Shown: in pieces, positions 1-4,074 of the stretch
Layout of the letters: every line of letters begins with the position of its first letter
How positions within the stretch are numbered: position 1 is the stretch's first letter
NCBI RefSeq assembly: GCF_000720175.1
Contig: NZ_JOIX01000140.1
Span: 1-8,212, forward strand
Direction of reading: 5' to 3'
Source of the DNA: Streptomyces sp. NRRL S-337
GTDB taxonomy: Bacteria > Actinomycetota > Actinomycetes > Streptomycetales > Streptomycetaceae
DNA length: 8,212 nt
Program-made: the position numbers and the translations under genes
The notes under the pieces: generated by a model
Seen by the model: only the letters and a program-made list of their open reading frames with translations
Database searches by the model: none
Told to the model about the DNA's origin: nothing

Positions 1-78
1 CGACCACGACTCGATCTGCTCAACCGTCAGCGACTTCTCACACAGTCACACCAACGAGCCCCAGCCCACACGGTCACA

Positions 79-105
79 CCACATGCGGTTGCAGTATTAA
101 GGGGC
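79..105 (-). repeat. Inverted copy of a 27-bp repeat also at 8112-8138
   Basis: Read on the minus strand, this stretch matches 8112-8138 at 26 of 27 positions; the core is ACTGCAACCGCATGTGG and the single difference is CTTAATAC against CTTAGTAC. The two copies face each other across about 8 kb. The flanks are both G/T-rich downstream of the core and may extend the similarity weakly. I see no gene in 1-185. The similarity is direct observation; what the element does is unknown. Confidence 0.75.
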
Positions 106-185
106 CCGGGCCCGACCCGGCACCGCGCGTCCCCGCAGGTGGAGGGGGCGGGGCAGTGGACATGCCAGCGCCGTGGGGAATGGCG

Positions 186-548
186 TCAGCGCGGGCGGAG
201 TTGATCGGCGATGGGTACGTCGAGGACGAAGATGTGGCCGATGTTCGCGCGCGGGTAGCCGTAGTCGATGTTCTGCACCCGCATCTGCTGCGGGGTGACC
301 TCGACGATCTGGACGGCGACGGGCTCCGGGTGGTCGGGCAGGGACAGCAGCCAGTCCTGGGCCAGGTAGTCGAGTCCGGTGCGGTCCAGGCAACGGCGGG
401 CGGGTGCGTCTTCGCTCGGGTCGCCGAGCGGGTGGCCGAAGAGGCTGACCGGCACGTACCGGCCGGGGTCGCTCTCGACAGGCCGTAGATAGCCGAGGAG
501 TTCGTTGTCCTCGTGGCGGTGGTGGCGGATCCAGTGCGGGGGAATCAC
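186..548 (-). CDS. Conserved-looking hypothetical protein, 120 aa
   Basis: I do not recognise a named domain. The protein is 120 aa, starts at a GTG with a weak GGAG about 12 nt upstream, and ends at the TGA at 186-188. It is hydrophilic, with no signal peptide or membrane segment. The N-terminus is rich in His and Arg (HWIRHHRHEDNE), and the middle has aromatic and acidic stretches (LDYLAQDWLLSLPDHPEP) followed by a hydrophobic segment, VAVQIVEV. Codon use is typical of a real high-GC gene, and the composition resembles small Streptomyces proteins of unknown function. It lies 81 bp downstream of the TipA-like merR gene on the same strand, so it may be co-transcribed with it, although a short hairpin (580-599) lies in the gap. 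A ligand-binding or resistance role alongside the MerR regulator would be pure guesswork. Confidence 0.75.
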   Translation of the reverse strand: MIPPHWIRHHRHEDNELLGYLRPVESDPGRYVPVSLFGHPLGDPSEDAPARRCLDRTGLDYLAQDWLLSLPDHPEPVAVQIVEVTPQQMRVQNIDYGYPRANIGHIFVLDVPIADQLRPR

Positions 549-579
549 GGCGCAGCGCTCCGGGAAGGGTGCCCGGCTG

Positions 580-599
580 CTGGGGTCTGCAGCCCCCAG
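580..599 (-). terminator. Small hairpin between merR and the downstream gene
   Basis: CTGGGG (580-585) pairs with CCCCAG (594-599) around an 8-nt loop in the 81-bp gap after the merR stop codon. There is no T-run after it on either strand. It could attenuate read-through from merR into the 120-aa gene, or be chance in GC-rich DNA. Confidence 0.3.
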
Positions 600-629
600 A
601 CAGTCGGTGGCGGTAGGGCTGGCGGGAGG

Positions 630-1391
630 TCAGCTCAGGGTGGTGTCGGCGTAGGCCGTCATCGCGTCGCGCTGGTACTCGGCCAGGCCGGCGGCGACCC
701 GGTCGTAGGCCGCGCGCCACGTCGCGTCGTCGACGTAGTTCTGCCCGAGGGCCTTGAACGCGGCCGCGTTCGGGGTCCACATCCGGCAGATGCCCTGGTA
801 GTGGGCGTCGACCTCGGCCTGTACCGCCGGGTCGTTCACCGGCGTGCCGGCCTGCATCAGCTCCGCCATGCGGACCATCGCGGCGGTCGCCGCACGCTGC
901 ATCCGCTCCATGTCCGCCTCGCTGAGCGTGGCCGCGAACTGCGCCGACTGCTCCGCCTGGTGGGGCCACTGCTCGCGGGCGGTCTCCTCGTGGCGCGCGG
1001 TGTCGAAGCCGACGAAGAGTTTCTCCGGGGTGTTGATCTTTTCCATGGTGTCGGTGTCCTTGTCATCCTCCAGTTCGGCGATGGTGCGGCCGACCGTGCG
1101 GACCAGCGCATCGAGCCGGTCGCGCTCGGCCGCCAGCCTGCGCAGGTGCTCACGCAGCGCGGCCACCTGGTCGACCTGGCGCTCCAGGACCGTCGCGATG
1201 TCGCGTAGTCCCAGGCCCAGTTCGCGCATCAGCAGGATCTGCTGCAAGCGCAGCAACTCGGCCTCTCCGTAGTAGCGGTGGCCGTTGCCCCCGGTGTACG
1301 CGGGGACGAGCAGGCCGATGTCGTCGTAGTGCCGCAGGGTCCGGGACGTCACCCCGGACATCCGGGCCACGTCCGCGATCGACCAGGCCAT
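630..1391 (-). CDS. TipA-like MerR-family transcriptional regulator
   Basis: This is a cytoplasmic, drug-sensing transcriptional activator by family. Residues 1-70 form the MerR winged helix-turn-helix: SIADVARMSGVTSRTLRHYD is the classic HTH, followed by the wing (GNGHRYYGEAELLRL) and a second helical pair. Residues 75-110 are a coiled-coil dimerisation helix. Residues 116-253 resemble the TipAS ligand-binding domain (DAHYQGICRMW, GLAEYQRDAM). The 253-aa length equals, from memory, that of Streptomyces lividans TipAL. I chose the ATG at 1391 because GAAAGG lies about 12 nt upstream and a MerR-type promoter sits at 1443-1473; the frame stays open a further 95 codons, but that extension would run through the promoter and a tandem repeat. 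An internal ATG at M116, with AAGGA 10 nt upstream, could yield a free ligand-binding domain as in tipA. At the position of the thiopeptide-binding Cys of TipAS (recalled as C214) this protein has Ala, in AFKALGQNYV. It probably recognises its ligand without a covalent bond, or recognises a different ligand. Confidence 0.9.
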   Translation of the reverse strand: MAWSIADVARMSGVTSRTLRHYDDIGLLVPAYTGGNGHRYYGEAELLRLQQILLMRELGLGLRDIATVLERQVDQVAALREHLRRLAAERDRLDALVRTVGRTIAELEDDKDTDTMEKINTPEKLFVGFDTARHEETAREQWPHQAEQSAQFAATLSEADMERMQRAATAAMVRMAELMQAGTPVNDPAVQAEVDAHYQGICRMWTPNAAAFKALGQNYVDDATWRAAYDRVAAGLAEYQRDAMTAYADTTLS

Positions 1392-1437
1392 GGCCGTGCC
1401 GTACCTTTCATCGCCGGGCCGGTCTCTCCGGCCTCGA

Positions 1438-1484
1438 GAACGAACGTAGAAGTTGACGCAACGGAAAGCGCAAGTCGTTCGTTC
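1438..1484. promoter_or_regulatory. Inverted repeat framing the merR promoter (probable operator)
   Basis: GAACGAACG (1438-1446) and CGTTCGTTC (1476-1484) are perfect 9-bp inverted arms; their centre at 1461 falls inside the promoter spacer. The outer arms overlap the -10 on one side and abut the -35 on the other. Inside lie a weaker dyad, TTGACGC (1453-1459) against GCGCAA (1468-1473), and the short palindrome GTTGACGCAAC (1452-1462). MerR proteins normally bind a dyad between -35 and -10, so the inner dyad is the more canonical site; the outer arms could bind a second factor or extend the contact. Confidence 0.55.
1443..1473 (-). promoter_or_regulatory. MerR-type promoter of the tipA-like gene (19-bp spacer)
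   Basis: On the minus strand a -35 TTGCGC (1473-1468) and a -10 TACGTT (1448-1443) are separated by exactly 19 bp. Over-long 19-bp spacers are characteristic of promoters that MerR-family proteins activate by twisting the DNA. The predicted transcription start lies about 45 nt before the ATG at 1391. This supports autoregulation by the encoded protein. The hexamers are imperfect, so the call rests on spacing, position and the surrounding dyads. Confidence 0.6.
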
Positions 1485-1531
1485 GGCGGCCCGGTCACCG
1501 GCTCGCCCCCGGCGGCCGGCCGACGCGGCGT

Positions 1532-1663
1532 CACTACCGCCAACTGGTGCGCCTAGCCCTGGGAGTGCCGCACTGCCGCCAATTGATGTGCCGGGCCTTG
1601 GGAGTGCCGCACTGACGCCAACTCTTGCGCCTGACCTTGGGAATCCTGACCTTGGGAATACCG
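1532..1663. repeat. Minisatellite-like tandem repeat, about 39-bp period
   Basis: Three degenerate units are visible: 1532-1570 (39 bp), 1571-1609 (39 bp) and 1610-1663 (54 bp). Each begins CACTNNCGCCAA and runs to a TTGGGAGTGCCG-like end. The third unit is longer because it contains a perfect 15-bp tandem duplication, CCTGACCTTGGGAAT, at 1630-1644 and 1645-1659. The period is divisible by three, so several frames stay open through it with a 13-residue Pro/Gly-rich periodicity, but no start, ribosome binding site or codon bias supports translation. It sits between the gntR 3' end and the merR promoter. Confidence 0.8.
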
Positions 1664-1676
1664 CACCCGGCCTCAA

Positions 1677-1740
1677 CGTTGTGGCCCTAGCAGGGGGCCC
1701 GCGTGACCCCTACGGGATCTGTTCGACCGTTCCCTAGGGG
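1677..1740 (-). repeat. Dispersed structured repeat, copy A; possible gntR terminator
   Basis: This element resembles 8061-8120. CGTTGTGGCCCT is identical in both, and GGGATCTGTTCGACCG here corresponds to GGAATCTGTTTGACCG there (14 of 16). It folds as CCCCTA-c-GGGA (1707-1717) against TCCCTAGGGG (1731-1740), a 10-bp stem with one bulge around the conserved 13-nt loop. A second small stem, GGCCC/GGGCC, lies beside it. The hairpin begins only about 5 bp beyond the gntR stop codon, so it may end that transcript, although it lacks a T-run. Confidence 0.6.
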
Positions 1741-1745
1741 TTGGT

Positions 1746-2216
1746 TCACCGACCGGTACCCGGCCGCTGCGGCGTCACGAAGGACCCCATCCCCGGCGTG
1801 GTGACGATGAGCCCTTCCTCCCGGAGGGCGGCCGTGACCTTACGAACGGTCACGCGCGCGACGCCGAATTCCTGCTCCATGCGCACCTCGGAGATCAGGT
1901 GCTGCGGCGGGTACGTGCCGTCCGCAATCCGCTCGCGGATCACGTCGGCGATCTGCTCCCACTTGGGACGCTTGAGCTCTCCCCGGAGCTCCTTCGAGAC
2001 GAACGAACCCATACCGGGCTCGGTGTAGATCAGCCCCTCTGCCCGCAGTCCGCGGTGCACCTTCTGGGCTGTCACCCCAGCGATGCCGAACTCTTCCTGA
2101 AGTTGGAGCACCGAGGGGATGCGACCACCGGCCGGGTACGTGCCCTCAGCGATGCGTTCGCGGATCACATCGGCGACCTGATGCCATCTGGGCCGGTCCG
2201 GGGCGAATTCGATCAC
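1746..2216 (-). CDS. GntR-type regulator with two tandem winged-HTH domains
   Basis: The 156-aa protein consists almost entirely of two GntR-family winged helix-turn-helix domains, at residues 8-73 and 83-147, joined by a 9-residue linker. Each copy has the same layout: W-x-Q-[VI]-ADVIRERIA-x-GTYP, then a recognition region (QEEFGIAGVTAQKV or EQEFGVARVTVRKV), then a wing ending in PGMGSFV. The halves are more than half identical, so this is an internal duplication of about 225 bp. No ligand-binding domain (FCD, UTRA, aminotransferase-like) follows, so ligand sensing, if any, must differ from classical GntR proteins. One chain could act like a pre-formed dimer. The start is GTG at 2216, with an in-frame stop five codons upstream and no good Shine-Dalgarno sequence, so leaderless translation is possible. 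The gene diverges from the small-gene pair at 2366-2883, which it may regulate along with itself. The wHTH identity is clear; the target and signal are unknown. Confidence 0.88.
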   Translation of the reverse strand: MIEFAPDRPRWHQVADVIRERIAEGTYPAGGRIPSVLQLQEEFGIAGVTAQKVHRGLRAEGLIYTEPGMGSFVSKELRGELKRPKWEQIADVIRERIADGTYPPQHLISEVRMEQEFGVARVTVRKVTAALREEGLIVTTPGMGSFVTPQRPGTGR

Positions 2217-2235
2217 TTGAGCACGCTAAGCAAGG

Positions 2236-2247
2236 CGCTGTACAGCG
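2236..2247. promoter_or_regulatory. 12-bp perfect palindrome upstream of gntR (candidate operator)
   Basis: CGCTGTACAGCG is a perfect palindrome located 20 bp before the gntR start codon and just before the plus-strand promoter. Its size and position fit an operator for a dimeric winged-HTH protein, and the tandem GntR protein encoded next to it is the obvious candidate. Binding is inferred, not shown. Confidence 0.45.
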
Positions 2248-2265
2248 AGCGAGATATTTCAGTGG

Positions 2266-2294
2266 TAGACACCTATAGCACCCATAGATATGCT
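2266..2294 (+). promoter_or_regulatory. Plus-strand promoter for the small-gene pair, with 9-bp direct repeats in the spacer
   Basis: A -35 TAGACA (2266-2271) and a -10 TATGCT (2289-2294) are separated by 17 bp, a good housekeeping-sigma match in otherwise GC-rich DNA. Two adjacent 9-bp repeats, CACCTATAG and CACCCATAG (2270-2287), fill the spacer, the layout expected if a repressor covers the promoter. Transcription would start near 2301 and give a leader of about 65 nt before the ATG at 2366. Confidence 0.55.
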
Positions 2295-2308
2295 GGCCGA
2301 CGAAAAGA

Positions 2309-2337
2309 CCCCGGCGGGTGCGCCAACACCCCCGGGG
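2309..2337 (-). terminator. Strong hairpin with T-run on the minus strand; leader hairpin on the plus strand
   Basis: CCCCGGcGGGTG (2309-2320) pairs with CACCCCCGGGG (2327-2337), 11 bp with one bulged C and a 6-nt loop. Read on the minus strand it is followed by TCTTTTCG, as in an intrinsic terminator, and would stop transcripts heading towards gntR. On the plus strand it lies in the predicted leader of the small-gene operon, where it could act as an RNA structure or stabiliser. Confidence 0.5.
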
Positions 2338-2365
2338 CATGGCCAACCTGAGGAAGCAGGTCGAC

Positions 2366-2605
2366 ATGCGGAACCTTATGCGCAGGCTCGTCGCTCGGTT
2401 AAGGGCGCGGCACCGCCTCGTCCCCCTCCCCCTCCCCCAGCCACCCCATCACCACCCACCCCAACGTCCACCCCGCCGCCCCGAATCCCCCCTCGACGGT
2501 GACGCCTCCCGTCTCGTAAGGCCCTACCTCCTCCTCCACGAGCGGCAGGAGGCCCGGCGGGAACGGGCCTTTCTGTGTGACATCGACATGGCGGTCGCTT
2601 CGTGA
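2366..2605 (+). CDS. Small basic, proline-rich protein of unknown function, 79 aa
   Basis: The start is the ATG at 2366, preceded by AGGAAG with a 9-nt spacing; the frame is open further upstream, but that part has no better signal. Residues 1-17 are strongly basic (MRRLVARLRARHR). Residues 18-42 are a proline-rich, low-complexity stretch with HHH. The C-terminal part, SRLVRPYLLLHERQEARRER followed by a hydrophobic tail, looks like the conserved core of small Streptomyces proteins that I recall carrying a VRPY motif; this is family memory, not a search result. There is no membrane segment. It shares 4 bp (GTGA) with the frame of the next gene, so the two are probably coupled in translation. 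The divergent gntR may control them. Function unknown. Confidence 0.6.
   Translation: MRNLMRRLVARLRARHRLVPLPLPQPPHHHPPQRPPRRPESPLDGDASRLVRPYLLLHERQEARRERAFLCDIDMAVAS
2422..2447 (-). other. G-quadruplex-forming motif on the minus strand
   Basis: Three C5 runs separated by single T residues, followed by AGCCA and C4, give on the minus strand four runs of at least four G with loops of 5, 1 and 1 nt, a canonical quadruplex pattern. The stretch encodes the proline-rich part of the 79-aa protein, and the G-rich strand is the transcribed template. Further C-runs follow up to about 2490. Confidence 0.5.
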
Positions 2606-2616
2606 GGCGCGGCGGG

Positions 2617-2883
2617 ATGCGGCTGCTGCCCTGGAGCGGGCCGGACGGGCAGCGGTGTTATCTCTCCGCCGACGACAACGGCGGGTTTCTGTCGCAGCTC
2701 GCCGACGAGATGGAAGAGGTGCAGGTGAGCACCGGCGAGGAAGTGTTGGCGCGGGCGGCCGAACTGCTGCGGGGCCCGGCAGAGCCGTCGGCCGACGAGC
2801 TCCGGTTCTGTGTCCACAGGCTGTGTGAAGCGCTGCGGGACGCCCTGCGGATCGTCGAGAGCCGGGGCGGGCAGGCGGGTTAG
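2617..2883 (+). CDS. Small conserved-type Streptomyces protein of unknown function, 88 aa
   Basis: It begins MRLLPWSGPDGQRCYLSADD, an N-terminus I associate with a small family of Streptomyces proteins of about 90-100 aa and unknown role. I chose the ATG at 2617 because GAGG lies 10 nt upstream and the family usually starts MRLLPW; a GTG at 2602, overlapping the previous stop as GTGA, would add five residues and is the alternative. The N-terminal third suggests beta structure, while the rest (LADEMEEVQVSTGEEVLARAAELL, then ELRFCVHRLCEALRDALRIVESR) looks like two or three amphipathic helices, suggesting a small soluble, possibly dimeric protein. There is no membrane segment or signal peptide. 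The gene ends 25 bp before a strong terminator. It forms a two-gene unit with the 79-aa gene, divergent from the tandem-domain GntR regulator; such small genes next to DNA-binding regulators are frequent in Streptomyces, but a regulatory role here is inference. Confidence 0.75.
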   Translation: MRLLPWSGPDGQRCYLSADDNGGFLSQLADEMEEVQVSTGEEVLARAAELLRGPAEPSADELRFCVHRLCEALRDALRIVESRGGQAG

Positions 2884-2908
2884 CGGCGGCAACGAGCGAG
2901 TAAGGCAG

Positions 2909-2940
2909 CGGGGCCCGGCGGTTGTTACCGCCGGGCCCCG
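2909..2940 (+). terminator. Bidirectional-looking intrinsic terminator
   Basis: CGGGGCCCGGCGGT (2909-2922) and ACCGCCGGGCCCCG (2927-2940) form a perfect 14-bp stem with the tetraloop TGTT. On the plus strand it is followed by the T-rich TCTTCGT. It sits between two convergent genes (stop codons at 2883 and 2980), so it probably ends transcripts from both sides. Confidence 0.85.
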
Positions 2941-2979
2941 TCTTCGTAAGACCGAGAACGGGAACTCAAGGGCGACTTG

Positions 2980-3198
2980 TTACGACAGCGCCAGCCATGC
3001 CGCGCCCGCGATGACCAGGACGGCGACGATGACGCCGACGATGACGCCCACGCGGGGGCCGGCCGACTGCTGGGGGGCCGGGGCGCGGCGGCCGCCGGTC
3101 TGGGGGGTGCCGCCCTCGTCCACGAAGGCACGGAACATCTGCGTGCTGCCCGCCGGGTCGTAGTTCCCGTCGGCCTGGTTCTGCGGGTTGGTCGCCAT
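2980..3198 (-). CDS. Small C-terminally anchored membrane protein, 72 aa
   Basis: The 72-aa protein has a polar, Gly/Pro/Gln-rich N-terminal part (residues 1-48, with MATNPQNQADGNYDPAGSTQ and a FRAFVDEGG segment) and one hydrophobic segment at about residues 49-70 (VGVIVGVIVAVLVIAGAAW) reaching almost to the C-terminus. It would be a single-span, tail-anchored membrane protein with the N-terminal part most likely in the cytoplasm. The start is the ATG at 3198; upstream, TAGGGT (minus strand, about 3213-3208) could be a -10 that would leave a very short leader. The frame is open upstream, but that part lacks coding character. The protein resembles small unnamed Streptomyces membrane proteins. 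It is convergent with the 88-aa gene and divergent from marR. I cannot assign a function. Confidence 0.75.
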   Translation of the reverse strand: MATNPQNQADGNYDPAGSTQMFRAFVDEGGTPQTGGRRAPAPQQSAGPRVGVIVGVIVAVLVIAGAAWLALS

Positions 3199-3465
3199 GA
3201 GGCAGGACCCTAGCGAACCGGTGGCACAGGGGCACCCCTGGGGCGCGTGTGGGGCGACCGCGTGAGGAGGGGGACGGGCAGGCCGATGGGGAGGGCCGCC
3301 CGCGTGAGGTGTGCCACTCGTGAGCGATGTGGTCGCGTTGTGGGGATTTGCGGGTCGCATTCCGGCCACCCCGCGGACCTGCGGCTTTGCGCGGGCCCGG
3401 GGGTCGTTGACGGATCGCGGACGCGGTCTTGGCGCAGCCTTTGCCTGTACCTGCCACTCAATCGT
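3199..3465. other. Divergent intergenic region
   Basis: This stretch of about 267 bp between the membrane-protein gene and the marR promoter holds no convincing gene. Visible structure is limited to the inverted repeat CAGGGGCACCCCTG (3227-3240), close to the presumed promoter of the minus-strand gene, and a 10-bp direct repeat, CCGCGTGAGG, at 3258-3267 and 3300-3309. Either could be a regulator site. Confidence 0.4.
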
Positions 3466-3495
3466 TTGCCTTCAGCAACCAACTGTGCGTATGGT
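3466..3495 (+). promoter_or_regulatory. Promoter of the marR-efflux operon
   Basis: TTGCCT (3466-3471), an 18-bp spacer and TATGGT (3490-3495) form a plausible housekeeping promoter. It puts the transcription start near 3502 and gives a leader of about 50 nt to the GTG at 3554. It also rules out the in-frame ATG at 3491, which overlaps the -10, as the start. Confidence 0.6.
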
Positions 3496-3511
3496 TGCCC
3501 CAAGCAACAAA
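3466..3511. promoter_or_regulatory. Twin imperfect palindromes, candidate MarR operators
   Basis: Two 17-bp sites, TTGCCTTCAGCAACCAA (3466-3482) and TTGCCCCAAGCAACAAA (3495-3511), match at 13 of 17 positions and lie 29 bp apart in direct orientation. Each has the palindromic core TTGC-N5-GCAA. The first covers the -35 and the second runs from the end of the -10 across the start of transcription. Two sites placed this way fit the double-site operators of MarR-family repressors and imply that the regulator encoded at 3554-4063 controls its own operon. A further perfect inverted repeat, GCAACC/GGTTGC (3475-3480, 3493-3498), is formed by the halves that face each other. Confidence 0.6.
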
Positions 3512-3553
3512 AGAAGTGCGATCGAGCTGAGCGATGGATGCGTGGAGGAGCCG

Positions 3554-4063
3554 GTGGCCGCTCACAGTCAGTACGAGGAGCTGGCCAGGCAACTCAGCGC
3601 CATCGGGGCCGTGAAGCGGGAGATGGGGCGGATCCTGCCCCAGGACTGCCCGCCCGCCTCGGCCGCCGTGCTCACCCTTCTCGACCGGCACGGCGAGATG
3701 CGGATGAGTCAGCTGGCCGAGCTGATGGCGATCGACATGTCCGTCACCAGCCGGCACGTGGCGCACGTCTGCGAGCGCGGCTGGATCGAGCGGGAGCCCG
3801 ATCCGGCGGACAAGCGGTCGCGGCTGCTGCGGCTGACCCCGAGCGGCACGGAGATGCTCCAGGAGCTCTCCGAGCGCTACACCGCCGCGCTCGCCCGGTA
3901 TCTCGGCGACTGGAGCGACAGCGACGTCGGTCTCCTCAACGAGCTGCTCGCCCGGCTCCGTACGAGCTTCGGCGACTGCCGGACCCGGGCACACCACGAC
4001 TTCCACACCCGTAACGACTTCCACGCCCGTAACGACCTCAGCACCCGTACACCCGCAGGATGA
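3554..4063 (+). CDS. MarR-family transcriptional regulator
   Basis: A ligand-responsive DNA-binding protein of 169 aa that probably controls the efflux gene starting 11 bp after its stop. Residues 34-95 form the MarR winged HTH: PPASAAVLTLLDRHGEM leads into MSQLAELMAIDMSVTSRHVAHVCERGWI (helix-turn-helix), followed by the wing DPADKRSRLLRLT with the family's conserved Asp-x-Arg-type signature. Flanking N- and C-terminal helices form the usual dimer interface. The start is the GTG at 3554, preceded by GGAGG with a 5-nt spacing; a GTG at 3542 is the alternative, and an ATG at 3491 is excluded by the promoter. The last 20 or so residues are unusual for the family: three hexapeptide repeats (DFHTRN, DFHARN, DLSTRT). 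From memory, the arrangement resembles the S. coelicolor pair SCO4122 (MarR) and SCO4121 (MFS pump); orthology would need checking. Confidence 0.92.
   Translation: MAAHSQYEELARQLSAIGAVKREMGRILPQDCPPASAAVLTLLDRHGEMRMSQLAELMAIDMSVTSRHVAHVCERGWIEREPDPADKRSRLLRLTPSGTEMLQELSERYTAALARYLGDWSDSDVGLLNELLARLRTSFGDCRTRAHHDFHTRNDFHARNDLSTRTPAG
3998..4051 (+). repeat. 18-bp in-frame tandem repeat at the 3' end of marR
   Basis: Three 18-bp units (3998-4015, 4016-4033, 4034-4051) encode DFHTRN, DFHARN and DLSTRT. The first two differ at a single base; the third is more diverged. The repeat lies beyond the conserved MarR fold, so its copy number can probably vary without affecting DNA binding. Confidence 0.8.
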
Positions 4064-4074
4064 AAAGGAACCAC

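Noticed and set aside
97..969. A 290-codon minus-strand frame across the 120-aa gene and the end of merR
   Set aside because: Overlaps two better-supported genes in another frame and has an Arg/Pro/Gly-rich shadow composition.
1392..1676. N-terminal extension of the MerR protein by 95 codons
   Set aside because: The extension would translate the promoter and the tandem repeat; the MerR HTH normally lies at the N-terminus, and the ATG at 1391 has a ribosome binding site.
3491..3553. ATG at 3491 as the marR start
   Set aside because: It overlaps the -10 hexamer of the best promoter and has no ribosome binding site; the GTG at 3554 has GGAGG at a proper distance.
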